From: Neocallimastix lanati (nom. inval.)
Lineage: Eukaryota > Neocallimastigomycota > Neocallimastigomycetes > Neocallimastigales > Neocallimastigaceae
Assembly: GCA_016946835.1 (NCBI GenBank)
Contig: JACVTC010000224.1
Coordinates: 1-64,000 of the forward strand
Length of the DNA stretch: 64,000 nucleotides
Direction of reading: 5' to 3'
Shown here: piece by piece, positions 10,161-22,082 of the stretch
Layout: every line of letters begins with the position of its first letter
Position numbering within the stretch: position 1 is the first letter of the stretch
Position numbers and translations under genes: made by a program
The notes under the pieces: model-generated
Told to the model about the DNA's origin: nothing
The model's input: only the letters and a program-made list of their open reading frames with translations
Database searches by the model: none

Positions 10161-10769
10161 TGATACGATATTTTATTAAATACCGTATATGTTAGTTGGG
10201 CGTTTGTGCAAAAGGGAATTACTCCAAGAATATTATATTACAATAATTATATTTACTTTTTATTTATTTATCTTTTATTATTTTATTTATTATATTTTAT
10301 CATAAAAAAAATACGTGTTTTATTATTATTCCTTAAAAAAAAGAAAATATTTATTTATAAATTATTTTCATAATTATATTTTTACTAATTTTATAAATTT
10401 TATTTATCGAAACACTAAAATTAATTAATAAATATAAATATTCATAACTTTTTACTTATAACTATTAATTCATATTGTTTAACATTATTTAAAAAAAATT
10501 ATTTTAATATTAACATCAATTTAATTAAACATTCAATCTCCGTTATAATTAATATAACTAATTTTACTATATTATCAACAATTCTTTTAATATTTTTAAT
10601 ATTATTATTTAATTTAATATTTTAATAATTAATAATTATCTTTAATAATATATTAATAATATATTTTAAGATTCATTATATAAAATTAATTTTTAATAAA
10701 TATTTATATTAATAATTTTTCTAAATAATTTTTCTATTATTTTCTATTATTTTTACTGGACATGCATCA
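10161..10769 (-). repeat. 5' LTR of the gypsy element
   Basis: 609 bp, TG...CA termini, nearly identical to 1509-2119. As the upstream LTR of a minus-strand element it should contain the promoter. The AT content makes a single TATA box impossible to pick out. Confidence 0.93.
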
Positions 10770-13012
10770 TAAATTGATAAGAAATTATTAATAACTTACT
10801 TTAGTTTATTAATAACTCTTTATCAAAGTTATAAATTTTAAGATAATTAAAATATATTTTATTATAAAACTTTTTAAAATTGATTTATTAGAAACAATGA
10901 AGTTATTTAAATACATAAATTTTATTTAATTTTTAAATATTAATTTTTATTAAATTTTAAATTTATAATATTAAATAAATACTTTTAAATTTAAATAAGA
11001 TAAAATAAGTATTTATTGAACAAGTTTTGATAAACAAAAATGTTAACAAAAATGTTGTTCTTTTAAATAAGAATTATTACATGTTTTTATAATTTTCGTT
11101 AAGATTAAACTATATAATTAACTATCTAATTTAATTACTATTTATATCTTTTAGAAATATTAAAAAAAGAAAAAGTATTACTATTTTAATTCTATTTAAA
11201 GTCTTATTTTCTATTTTAAAAAAAAAGAATTAGTTTTAAGTCTTTAAAATAAAATAACTATTTACTAATTATATCAAATAATAACAAATATTTATGTAAT
11301 AAAATATATTTTACATAATAAAATTATTTAAATTTAATTTCTATATTAATTATTTAAATTTACATTGTTCTTTTATTAATCTTAAAATTTTATTTGAAAA
11401 TACTAACTTTTTATAATAATTATTTATAATTTTATAGTTTTAAATTATTATTATAAATTATTAATTTTAGTTTATTAATTAATTTTAAATTATAAATTTC
11501 ATCTTTTATCAAAATTTAATAAATATTATTTCTGGTATAGTTGTTAGTAACTAATACCATGAATCAAACTACTTAGAGTTCGATTCACATTTATTATTAT
11601 ATTAGTGTTTTATTCTAAAAAATATCTAGAAGATTCTTTATAGTTCAAGAAATTACTAGAATTTCTTGATTGTTATTATACTTAATTAATTAAAATTTAT
11701 TCTATTAAATTCTTAATTCTATTGTTTTCTATTTTTCTAAATTTTTCGATTTTTAAGAACTTTTTAGAAACTTTTATTTTTATTTTTTAATAACTTTAAC
11801 TTTTGAAAAAAAAATATAAATATGAGTAAAATTTTTATTAAAAAATATTCTTTTCTTTGTGTTTTTTATTTTAATTTTTTAGTTAAAAAAAAAAAAAAAA
11901 AAAAAAAACTTAATTTTTTAATAAAATTTTTTTTTAATATTAATACTATATCAACCCTTGCGGCTTATAGTATTATAATAAATATAACAAATAAAATAAT
12001 TAGAATAAAAAAAATAAATAAAAAATAAAATAAATTTTGTTTTTTTGAGTGTTATTATATTTATTATATATATGTATTTTGTTATATATATATGTATTTT
12101 GTTATATATATGTATTTATATCATTTTTTTATTTTTAGAAAATTAATAATAACTATGACCTATTACAATAAGCATTCTATTTTAAATTTTATATCCTTAA
12201 CATTCTAACAATTGTTCTGTAATATTTTCTTATCGATATTGGTTATTACGTTTTGTTACTATAATAAATTTTATAAAAAATAATAAAAATATATTTTTAT
12301 TAGTTTGATTATAAATGATAAAATGATTTTATATTTTATATATTTCAACTTAGCTTTATTGATAGCTCAACTGAAGAGTTGAGACTCTTAATCTGTGAAA
12401 AGTATAAATCTCTTTTTTTTTATTATATAAGAATAAAGAATAGTATATGTACATAATTTTATACTTTTTTATGGTATTTATAGTAAACATAATATGTGGC
12501 TTTTTGTTACTATTGGTCACATATCTTACACTACTAATATATTAATTTATATAACATTACTCCTTTAATTAATATAACTATAAATCTTTATATTTTTGTT
12601 TCTAACAATTTAAATATTTAATATTTTTATAATTTAAATGTTTATAATCTAAAAATTAATTACTTTATTATAATTTAATTATTTATTATTTTTAAATTCC
12701 GTTTTATAATTACTTTTAATTTTTAATTTTCATTCTTTATCAACTGAAGTGTAAGAATCTATAATTATTTGCTAACAAATAATTATATTTTCTTAGTTAA
12801 GTTATTATAACTATAACTTTATTTAATTACATATAATATTTATTCATTAAATTTATTTAATTTAATTTTAAATATTCATTAATTTAACAAAATTTATTTA
12901 ATTAATTTCTCTACTGTAACTAATGTATTCTGTATTGTATTCTGTATTTTATAATGTAATTTGTATTTTATTAACTATTTAATTCTATATTTTTTATATA
13001 AGGATAAATTAT
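10770..13012. other. gene-free tract with many perfect hairpins
   Basis: No coding sequence was found. Unlike the homopolymer deserts, this tract is rich in inverted repeats. Examples are 10783-10803 with 10817-10837 (imperfect 21 bp), a GGTATAGTT hairpin at about 11535-11560, TCAAGAAATT (11645-11654) with AATTTCTTGA (11660-11669), a CTCAACT/AGTTGAG hairpin near 12366-12385, ATATGTG (12492-12498) with CACATAT (12518-12524), and ATAATTATTTG (12761-12771) with its complement (12776-12786). Two stretches (about 11535-11600, 12350-12410) look weakly tRNA-like but do not fold as tRNAs. Confidence 0.6.
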
Positions 13013-13302
13013 ATGATCGAAATATCTTTTATTATTTTCTTTTATTTTCGATCATTAAATTAGATTGGAAAATCGGTTAATTAAGATTTTTCCCAATTAC
13101 TTTTTAGAAGTAATCGGTTTTACTTAATTAATGCGATGATCGATATGGATAGAATATCGATTGAAAACTTATCTAGGTTTTTCTATCTAATCTTTTCCTA
13201 GATAAGAGACTTGTTAAGATTAGAAATCCCTTTCTTATTTAACCTTATTTTCATAAAAAAAATATAAATAAGGCTCTTGAGTTCTCTTTGAGAAATCAAG
13301 AG
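13013..13302. other. array of seven consecutive hairpins
   Basis: Seven non-overlapping inverted repeats stand head to tail: 13013-13022/13046-13055 (ATGATCGAAA), 13065-13074/13085-13096 (TTGGAAAATC, two bulges), 13096-13102/13108-13114 (ATTACTT), 13139-13146/13154-13161 (ATCGATAT), 13168-13177/13197-13206 (CTTATCTAGG), 13243-13250/13266-13273 (CCTTATTT) and 13274-13280/13296-13302 (CTCTTGA). The last has an inner TTCTC/GAGAA stem. Stems contain G and C, so low complexity alone does not explain them. Function unknown: a structured transcript, an LTR-like leader or a palindromic mobile sequence are possibilities. Confidence 0.65.
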
Positions 13303-13781
13303 TTATTATTATAAGAAAAATATAATAATAAAAAACTCAATAAAATAATTATTAAACTTAATAAAATTTAAAAACCTTTTTTTTAAAAAAAAAAATTATA
13401 TATATATATATATATATCTTTTATATTTAAAAATCTTTTTTTTAAAAAAAAAAAAAATTATATATATATATCTTTTATAATAACATGTTCTCCTCAACTC
13501 TTATAATAAACTCGACTTTTTAAGGTAAAATTCTCAATTTATTAATATTATTATTAATAAATTGAAGATAGCAATTTTGTTATAAGAAATTATAATAAAA
13601 TTGTTACATGAAGATTTCGTTACACTTTTAATACCTTTATTCCTTTATTGATTGAAGAATTAAAAAGAATGTCTGTATTATTTGATTCAAGAGGTGAATC
13701 AGCTTCATTGGAGGATTCACGAATACCTTTAGTATTAGATTTTTTTTAGAATGGTTCTCAGAGTCCATCCATGTTAATTAA
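13303..13781. other. low-complexity and decayed sequence
   Basis: 13360-13485 is a two-copy repeat of the order CTTTTTTTTAAAA, TATATA, CTTTTA. 13490-13781 has ordinary base mix and may be a decayed downstream part of the RNase H fragment on the minus strand, but no integrase motif could be read. Confidence 0.4.
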
Positions 13782-14118
13782 TTACCTGGAGAGAAAATCC
13801 GCAAGTTGGTTGTCTTTCCCTTGAATAAATAAATAGGATAAATATTGAATTGGCAGATTTTTTTTTCTAGAAGTCTACGTTATCTGTTGGATTCTACTTT
13901 GGATTCCCTTATTAATAGCGAAGACTAAGTTCTTGTGGTCTGAGAATATAAAAATTCTCTGTCCGTTACGTATGAGCCACTTGAAGTGTTCAAGAGAATT
14001 AGCAATGACTAATAATTCCCTATCAAAGGTAGAGTATTTCTTTTCTGTACTATTGAGTAAACGGCTGTAAAAACCTAAAGGTTCTAAATAAATTAAACCT
14101 AAAGGTTCTAAATAAATT
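13782..14118 (-). pseudogene. Ty3/gypsy RNase H fragment
   Basis: Minus-strand translation from about 14093 gives GFYSRLLNSTEKKYSTFDRE, then HFKWLIRNGQRIFIFSDHKN, LVFAINKGIQSR and, after an in-frame TAG, QYLSYLFIQGKDNQLADFLS before a stop at 13782. The DREL, SDHK and ADFLSR motifs are RNase H landmarks of gypsy pol. No LTR, integrase or RT lies beside it. The fragment belongs to a different family from the element at 1.5-10.8 kb (that one has ITELEG and YTDHK). A 24-bp exact tandem duplication (14071-14094, 14095-14118) sits at its 5' edge. Confidence 0.85.
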
Positions 14119-14951
14119 AAATGAGATAATAGCTTATTATATGATTCTGAGTTAATAAAAAGAGTAGATTTAATCTCGTCAATAGTAATAGATGTATTTA
14201 TTGAATTATTATTTCTGAATAATATCTTGAGAATAACTTAACCACTAAAATTAAATTAATGATTTCCTTACTTAGAGAACTTTCTTATGTTCTATTACTG
14301 CCAAATTATTACTGATATTAAATTTATTATTATTAATATCAATTCTTTATCAATATCAATACTTTTATTATTAAAAATAATCAATATTATTATCAATGTC
14401 TAGTTTTATTAATAAGATCTATTCAATCAATATTTTATTATTAAAGAAAGATTCTATTTTACAAATATTACTAATACAGATAATCTCTTACTAATAAAAT
14501 TAATATAATTACTAAATTTTAAAAATATTTTACTTAACTCCATGATCCTTGTCATTAAAATTAATAATACTTCCTCCCAAAATACGATTTAAACATATAA
14601 ATTTAAAATTTTCTAAAGAAATGGCTTGACCATTTCAAACAAAATGAAAAAGTATATATAGTTGAGAAAAAAAAAAAAAGTATTTTGAAAAATAATTATT
14701 TTTATCTTTAATTCTTTATCATTTATATTTAATTTTTTATCTTTAATTAAATAAATTTTGTTAAAGAAATAAATAAATAAATAAAATAGTTTAAAACCAT
14801 AAATTTTAATTTTTAATTTTTAATTTTTAATTTTTTTTACTTTAGTGTCTAATTTTATATTTACTCTTATTCTGTCCCTAATCTCAACATAAAAAGTGGT
14901 GGAGATTATCAGGAAAGTAAGTAATAATCAATATAGATTAAACTATAATAG
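14119..14951. other. AT-rich spacer before the LINE
   Basis: No gene could be supported. The last ~80 bp (TCTGTCCC... to 14951) has ordinary base mix and may be frame-shifted LINE sequence upstream of the readable RT. Confidence 0.4.
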
Positions 14952-17117
14952 AATAGTAAAATTTCTAATAAAACTACAATCCCTAAGAAAGGTGACCTAT
15001 CAGATTGTAGTAATTATCGAGGTATTTCTCTCATTAATGTTGGACTGAAAATCATTTCAAAAATTGTAACAGATAGAATATCTTCTTACGCACTCTCACA
15101 CAATTTCATTAGACCTGAACAATTTGGTTTTCGCAACCGTGAAGAATGCATTAGTTTATTCATTTCCGTTAGAGAAATATGCCAAAGAAGAAAATTTCAA
15201 GGAAAATTCACATATTTAGCCTTTTTAGATCTTAAAAAAGCTTATGATTCAGTTCCTATTTTTAACATTCTTACTAAATTATATCATTATGGCGTACGTG
15301 GTAAATGTTTTGATTTTCTTTGTAATTTATATACTTCATCTAAAGCTCGTGCTCGATTTGCTTCAATGTTATCAAATGAATTTCCTATTAAAAGAGGTGT
15401 TCGTCAAGGTTGTCCATTATCTCCAATTTTATTCAATTTATTCATCAATGATATATTAAATGACTGTGAAAAGTATGGTGTTAATATTGGAAGAAAAAAG
15501 TGTTGTGGTGGACTCTTTGCTGATGATGTTGTTCTCATTGCTCCAAGTGCAAAAAATTTAGAAAAATTACTAAAAAAGGTATATAGATGGGCTAATTTAA
15601 ATGAAATGACTTTTGGTATTGAAAAATGTGCAACTATGGTTATAAAACCAATGAACTTCCAATCTCCTCCAAACTATAGTGATCCAACCTTCTATTTAGG
15701 AAAGAATGATATTCCTAAAGTTTCTAGTTATGTCTCTCTTGGTATTCCTTTTTCAGATGATCTCCTACTAGAACACATTATATCTCACATGCATTTTAAA
15801 GTTAGAAAATCCCTTCTTTCATTTACACATTTCTTCTCAAATAAACTTATCCCTATTGCATACAAGAAAAAAGTTCTTCAATCCTTTGTTATTAGTAAAG
15901 TAATTTATTATTCTCCTTTACTTGGTTCAAACAAATCCAGAACGGCCAGAATTCAAGCATTAATTAATACTGGTCTATTTTGATGTATCGGCTCCTTCTC
16001 TAAAAATGGTAAAACAAGTTCAGAAGACAATGACTATATTAGACATAATTCTACTATGAGTACTTATGCTTTATCTCGAGATCTAAGCATTCCTCCTATT
16101 GCTGGTGTCTGCGCAGCCTTACAGATTAAATCATTTGCAAAATGGAGTAAATCAAACTGTATTATAAAGGATCTTATTAAATCTATTCCCAAAATGCATT
16201 ATTATTCCTGGACTAAAGAATCTAGAACACTGTATAAAAAAATCAAAAAATATAAATGTGAAAAATATGACGATATTTTAGAACGTTACTGGAAATCAGT
16301 TGCCAAATTTCAAGGTATTAAAGGTCAAAATTACGATCGTAATAAGTTCTCAAACAATAAAGCTATAATTATGCTTAGTTTAAAATATCCCCAATTCAAC
16401 TTAGGGTTTTCGTGGATTATTCGTTTACGCTGTGGTTATAAATACAATACTACTATTGCTATTAGAATGGGTAGAGTTTCAGAAGATTGTCCCAAGTCTT
16501 GCCCCTGTTGTGGCGAAGATAAACAATCTTTTGAACATTGGATTTTTAAATGCGATGCTCTTGCATCTTTTAGATGGAATTCTTTAAATTTCATCGATGA
16601 TCTCTATGTTTTATTCCTTAGGAAGATTAGAGTGTTTAATCCTCTTTCTTCCTATGACTCTATTTCTAATTTTGAAGATTATATCAATCATTATATATAC
16701 TTGTTCCTTCTTGGTGGGACTTTAGTTTTAAATGAGCTACATTTCGATAGTGGGGAACAGAGACAATTGAATGAACTACTTTTCAAAGGTTCATCTGAGT
16801 CACCTGTTCCAAAAATTGTGGGCTTGGCGGAATTCTTAACAAGTGCAATACCTATCATTAGTAGTTCGTTTGAGCTATTATTTGATAGGTATTGCAAAAT
16901 ACCAAACTTATCCAAGAGCGTCGACGTCGTACTGATAAGGCATAATGATAATACAGGATCGTCATCTATTGCTACGAAGGATGAATCTCTCCCTAGTAGT
17001 TCAATAAATGATGAGTCCGGGGAGAGTTTAGTGGACACCACACTATCTATTTTAAAGATGTTACTTCTAGGTTTTATTTCTTTTTTATTTGATAGGAAGG
17101 GAAAAATTCCCGCATAG
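14952..17117 (+). pseudogene. LINE reverse transcriptase, single nonsense codon
   Basis: One frame runs from 14952 to TAG at 17115 with a single interruption, TGA at 15981-15983. RT landmarks in order are NYRGISLI, EQFGFRNREE, AFLDLKKAYDSV (motif A), GVRQGCPLSPILFNLFIND (motif B), GLFADDVVLIA (catalytic FADD), a KCATMV segment and YVSLGIPF. After the TGA the frame continues with a thumb-like region and the LINE zinc knuckle C-x2-C-x8-H-x4-C (16500-16553, SCPCCGEDKQSFEHWIFKC). A Ser-rich tail ends in a hydrophobic segment. The TGA stands between GLF and CIGSF, where Trp would fit. The enzyme would nick-prime and copy LINE RNA into the genome; here it lacks an endonuclease domain and is broken. 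Confidence 0.9.
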
Positions 17118-17247
17118 TACAACTTGCCGAAATACATAGTATTTTCGAGCTTTTTTATTTTTTTTTTATTTTTTAATTTTTTATTTTTAATTTCAAATGT
17201 ACTTTTCACCTACATGTATTTTTTAAAATAAAATTTAATAAAGTTTT

Positions 17248-17265
17248 GGAAGTGTATTCTCTTCC
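17248..17265 (+). other. LINE 3'-terminal stem-loop
   Basis: GGAAG-TGTATTCT-CTTCC, a 5-bp stem with an 8-nt loop, lies 6 nt before the poly-A tail. The 18-mer is identical in the second copy at 61451-61468 although surrounding bases have changed. Some LINE RTs recognise such a 3' hairpin; a role here is inference. Confidence 0.7.
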
Positions 17266-17490
17266 CTGTCTAAAAAAAAAAAAAAAAAAAAAAAAATTCT
17301 AATAAAACTATTTTTTTTTCTTTAATTTTTTTTTTTTTTTTTTTTTTGTTTTTAATATTAAAGTGATAAGTAAGCAATTATCGATAAAACTTTAATAATA
17401 TAAAAATTTTTTATTGGAAACATTATAATCTTATCAGAATAAAAGAAGAAGAAGAAGAAGAATACAAGACAGCTTTTACTTGCAAAAACG

Positions 17491-18292
17491 GTCACAATGA
17501 GCAATTTAGTCATGCCTTTCGGTTTAAAGAATGCTCCTGCCGTATTCCAACAGTTGATCAATGACGTTCTTGAAGACGTTATTGGAAAATTTCTCCTTTT
17601 GTTACATTGATGATATTATAATTTTCTCCCCTGATCTAGACCACATATTATGAATATCTTTTCGAAGTTCTCTCAAGACTAAGGTAAGCCCGGGGTTTGT
17701 ATGCTAAAATCGAGAAATATGAAATCTTCGTTCCTTATTTGGATATCCCATGACATAGAATTTCCTCTGACGGTATTCTTATGGATTCCTAAAAAAAGTT
17801 TCCTCTATTCTTAGACATAGAATTTCCTCTGACCTGCCTGCCCCCCCCCAATCGATATAAAACAAACTTTAATTTTTTTTTTTTTTTTTTTTTTAGGACT
17901 TTCTAACGACTATCGAGGTCATGATTTTATTGCTGTTGCTCTAGCACACCTCCTCTTCATTTACTTTTAGAAAAAAAAAAATTGAAAAATTCGTTTTTGG
18001 ACATCCGAAACTCAAAAAAAAAAAAAAAAAAAAAAGTATTTGACATTTAACGAATTAAAATCTAAATTCTCTTTCTCTTCTGCTCCCGTACTTTCATTAC
18101 CCAAACCGTGATCTCCTTTTTCTCCTTTTTATGGAAACAGATAGTAGTAATTTCGCCAATGGCGCTATTCTCTTCCTCAAGCTTCTCAAAAAAAAAAAAA
18201 AAAAATTGAGAAATTCGTTTTGGACATCCGAAACTCGATAAAATTTCCATCCTTCTTACATTCTTCTTTCTTAAGATCCCTTACTACAGCTG

Positions 18293-18343
<51 letters not shown>

Positions 18344-18421
18344 TCCCCCAATTTATGATAAAGAAACCTTTTTTTTTTTTTTTATAGCAAATCGTTGAAG
18401 GGTCAGAACCATGGAGACATC

Positions 18422-18452
<31 letters not shown>

Positions 18453-18790
18453 AACTTCAATCCCCATTCACCATTTTTCTTCCGACCAAATCATAATCTT
18501 TTGTACCAAAAAAAAAAAAAAAAAAGAAAAAAACTAAAAAAAAAAAAAACCTAAGAAAAAAAAAAGGTCACAAGGGACTTGTTCGTTAGACTCTTTTTCT
18601 TTTTTCTTTTTTTTTTACAGAGTTTTAACTTAGATCTACGAATGGTCAATTTTCTTTTTTCTTTTTTTTTTTTCAGAATTTTAACTTTAAAATCACCTAT
18701 CGTGCTAAAGATCTACGAATGGTCAAACTTGATGCACCTTCCCGAAGATCTGATTATGGAAAAAAAAAAAAAAAAAAAAAAAAAAGTGTA
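17491..18790 (+). pseudogene. gypsy RT-RNase H relic interrupted by poly-A/T tracts
   Basis: Plus-strand pieces in changing frames show, in gypsy order, [20 protein letters not shown] and [12 protein letters not shown] (RT motifs B and C, 17495-17640), AKIEKYEIFVPYLD, GLSNDYRGHDFI (17896-17930), EKFVFGHPK (about 17981), FNELKSKFSFSSAPVLSLPK and METDSSNFANGAI (18050-18170, RNase H start), then FLRSLTTAE. Tracts of 15-43 A or T separate the pieces. The phrase ATTCGTTTTTGGACATCCGA at about 17985 recurs slightly changed at 18212, so part was duplicated. The remainder to 18790 is only weakly readable. Different family from the 1.5-10.8 kb element; possibly the same as the 13.8-kb RNase H relic. 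Confidence 0.8.
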
Positions 18791-19622
18791 AAAAAGAGTT
18801 CTAAGAGAAACCAGATTTACCAATAACAAAAAAATATTTACACTTTAATCAAAAAAAAAAAAAAAAAAAAATGACACGTAATATAAAAAATTCTCTTTTT
18901 TAAATAAATAATCTTTATTAATTAAAAAAAAAAATAAATCTCTTATTTTTTATTTAACTATTTTATAGTCAATAACTAAATACATACATACATCGATTTA
19001 ATTAATGAATTTTTACATGTATTTATATTTTTTTTTCAAGATTACATTATAATATATTAATCCTATTTAATTTATACCTCTTACTATTTATTTAAAAACA
19101 AAATATTTATTAATAATTTTTATTAAGTAATAATTAACTAAAACTAAACAATAATTAATTCAAATAAAATAAACTTTCAACTTATTTTACAATAATAATT
19201 AAATTCAATAAGAAACTCATATACTATTTATTTATTATATAAATATTTTTAATACTAATGTTTATGTATTTACAATTCAAAACTATTTTTATATATTATT
19301 TAAACTAATTTTAACTATTTAAAACTATTCCGGAAAATAATTTTAAAGTATTTTAAGCCAAATTCACTAAGTTAAATAAAATAACTAAATTAAATAAACT
19401 AAATTAACTAACCCTTTTAATATTACTGCTAGGTCAACCAAAGGAATGAATAAATCTTCTAATGAAAATACTATTTTAAGAAAAAATAAAAATAAAAAAA
19501 AAATAGCATGAACCAAGCTTTTAGAAAATAAAAAAAAAAAAAAAAAAATAGCATGAACCAAGCTCTTAGAAAAAATATAAATAAATAAATAAATAAACCG
19601 TTCAATTCTTAATATATATTCC

Positions 19623-19664
<42 letters not shown>

Positions 19665-20257
19665 TTCATTTATTTATTTATTCATTTATTTATTTATATT
19701 GTTTTATAGGTGTGACTTTATATTTATGTAGATAGCTAGAAACGCCACATGATAAGATGGATTACTTTTTTAGGTAGGATCCATTAAATAAATTTTATAA
19801 GTATGAAAGACATTAAATTATGTATTATTTAAAAAAATATGTATTATTAAAAAAAAAAAAAAAAAAAAACTCTTAACTTCAAATAATAAATAATATATAA
19901 AATTAATAAATAAAAACAAAGCAATGAGTTTTTTTTTTTTTTTTTAACCCATATTGAAATATAATATAATAAAAAAATATAAGAGATGTTTTTTTAATAT
20001 ATTAAAAACATCCCTTTATAATTTTTATTTTCTATTATTTTTTTTTTTTTTGAATCTGTACTTTATATTTAAATTTCATATTTCATATTTTAAATTTTAT
20101 ATTTTTAAATTTTTAAATCTTTAAAAAAAAAAAATAAAAAAAAAATATTTTTTTTTTCTAAACTTCATTTTAACTAATTATTAATTTAATGATATTAATT
20201 TTGATTTTAAAGTTATATTAAAGATAATCTTCAATTTATTAAAAAAAAAAAAAATTT

Positions 20258-20309
<52 letters not shown>

Positions 20310-20354
20310 ATATATATTATTTTTTTTTTTTTTAAATTATAATATATAGTAATG

Positions 20355-20392
<38 letters not shown>

Positions 20393-20783
20393 CTGATGAA
20401 AATTTAATAGTATTAATAAATAAATTAATAAATTCATAAAAATTTTAAATTAAGAATTATGTTAAATAAATAAAAAATAATAAAAATAAAAAGAAGGAAC
20501 TTTTACGGATTTAATTCCACTAATTAATAATGATAGATACTAATAAAATAAAAAAGACTACATAAAAGAAATCAAAAAAAAAAAAAAAAAAAAAAAAAGA
20601 AAAACTAAATTAGTAATAAAAAATTGATTAAAAAAAAAAATTAAAATATATTATCATATATATTAATATAAATATATATATTATAATTAAAATACAATAA
20701 AATAAGTTAAAACCTTTTTTTTTTTTTTTTTTTTTTTTTGTTAATATATCAATAATAAATTCTCCAAATTTAAAATATATATA

Positions 20784-20826
<43 letters not shown>

Positions 20827-21241
20827 TAAATTGATATATTATTAAGGAATAAAACATTAACATATATAAAATAATAAAAGTCAAAGGAAGAGTTAATATT
20901 AATATATATCATTATATTATGATATCATTATAGTAATTATAGTATTATAGTATTATAGTATTATATTACTAATAATTTTATTTCATTTAACCCTTAAATT
21001 ATATATACTTTTTTTTAATACAAAAAAATGACAATGAAAAAAAAAATATATTAATATTAAAGGAAAAATTATTAAAATATTTTTTAATATTATTTATTAT
21101 AATTACAATTATGACATTCTATTATTATTTATTATTATTAAAACATTCTATTATTATTTATTTTTATTAAAACATTCTTTTATTATTATTTATTTTTATT
21201 AAAACATTCTATTATTATTATTTATATTTATTAAAACATTC

Positions 21242-21272
<31 letters not shown>

Positions 21273-21274
<2 letters not shown>

Positions 21275-21351
21275 AACAATCTTTTATTACTATTATTATT
21301 ATTATTAAAACAATCTTTTATTATTATTATTATTATCATCATTATCATTGA

Positions 21352-21382
<31 letters not shown>

Positions 21383-21500
21383 AAACAATCTTTTATTACT
21401 ATTATTATTATTATTATTAAAACAATCTTTTATTACTATTATTATTATTATTATTAAAACAATCTTTTATTACTATTATTATTATTATTAAAACAATCTT
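21273..21500. repeat. 34-37-bp repeat with variable ATT length
   Basis: AAAACAATCTTTTATTA recurs at 21273, 21307, 21382, 21419, 21456 and 21490. Units differ by whole ATT triplets, so the array changes length by triplet slippage. Confidence 0.75.
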
Positions 21501-22040
21501 TTATTATAATATATATATAGGATTTATATATATTTATATATTATCAAATCAATAAGGAACCAGTGAATAAAAACATATCAAATAAATAAATAAATCAATA
21601 AATAAATTAAAATTTATAATTAAAAATACTTGAAGCATTGAAATAAAAAATAAAAAATAAAAGAGGATGGAAAAACTATTTTAATTAATAATAATAATAT
21701 TAGAGATAATATTAGTAATACAAAAAAAAAAAAAAAAAAAAAAAAAGGAGAAAAGAAAAATAGTAAAAAAAAATAATGAAAAAATAAAAAAATGAAAAAA
21801 AAAAAAATAAAAAAATAAAAAAATAAAAAAATAAAGAGAAAAATAAAAATAAAAATGAAAATAAAAAAAAAGAGAGGGAGGAGGAAGATGGCATAAGTTA
21901 CCCATCACATATTTTCATCTTCCTTTTATTCATACATATTTATTTATTTATTTTTTTATTTATTTATTTTTTTCATTTTAATCAAGTCATGGACTTTGTA
22001 TATTAATATTTTATGGATGGATGAAAGTATAACATGAATT

Positions 22041-22082
<42 letters not shown>

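Larger units (their letters stand above)
1509..10769 (-). mobile_element. Ty3/gypsy LTR retrotransposon, full length but broken
   Basis: A complete 9.26-kb element read on the minus strand. Two LTRs of 611 and 609 bp begin TGATACG and end CATGCATCA, and are flanked by TAAA target copies (1505-1508 and 10770-10773). Inside, in minus-strand order, are: primer-binding site, 1.1-kb leader, gag with CCHC knuckle, a -1 frameshift signal, protease, reverse transcriptase, RNase H, integrase with HHCC and DD35E, GPY/F C-terminal module, and polypurine tract. The domain order PR-RT-RH-IN is that of Ty3/gypsy (Metaviridae), not copia. Five lesions break gag and pol. The LTRs differ by only one substitution plus five indels, so insertion looks recent. 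Long Asn-rich linkers separate the domains. Confidence 0.95.
14952..17296 (+). mobile_element. 5'-truncated non-LTR retrotransposon (LINE), copy 1
   Basis: Contains the RT domain and C-terminal zinc knuckle of a LINE, a 3' untranslated segment, AATAAA (17236-17241), a terminal stem-loop (17248-17265) and a poly-A tail (17272-17296). No endonuclease or first ORF is visible upstream, consistent with the usual 5' truncation of LINE insertions. A diverged second copy of its 3' third lies inverted at 61.4-62.3 kb. Confidence 0.9.

Noticed and set aside
11535-11600. Possible tRNA with GTTCGATTC B-box match
   Set aside because: Only one of five T-stem pairs beyond the loop is convincing and no acceptor stem forms; kept only as part of the hairpin tract.
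12350-12410. tRNA-Lys-like sequence with CTCTTAA anticodon-type loop
   Set aside because: Acceptor and T-arm do not pair and there is no B box. The similarity is explained by two overlapping hairpins (CTCAACT/AGTTGAG and AAGAGT/ACTCTT).
16691-17209. 172-codon minus-strand frame opposite the LINE tail
   Set aside because: Antisense of the LINE ORF, which has RT and zinc motifs in the plus strand.
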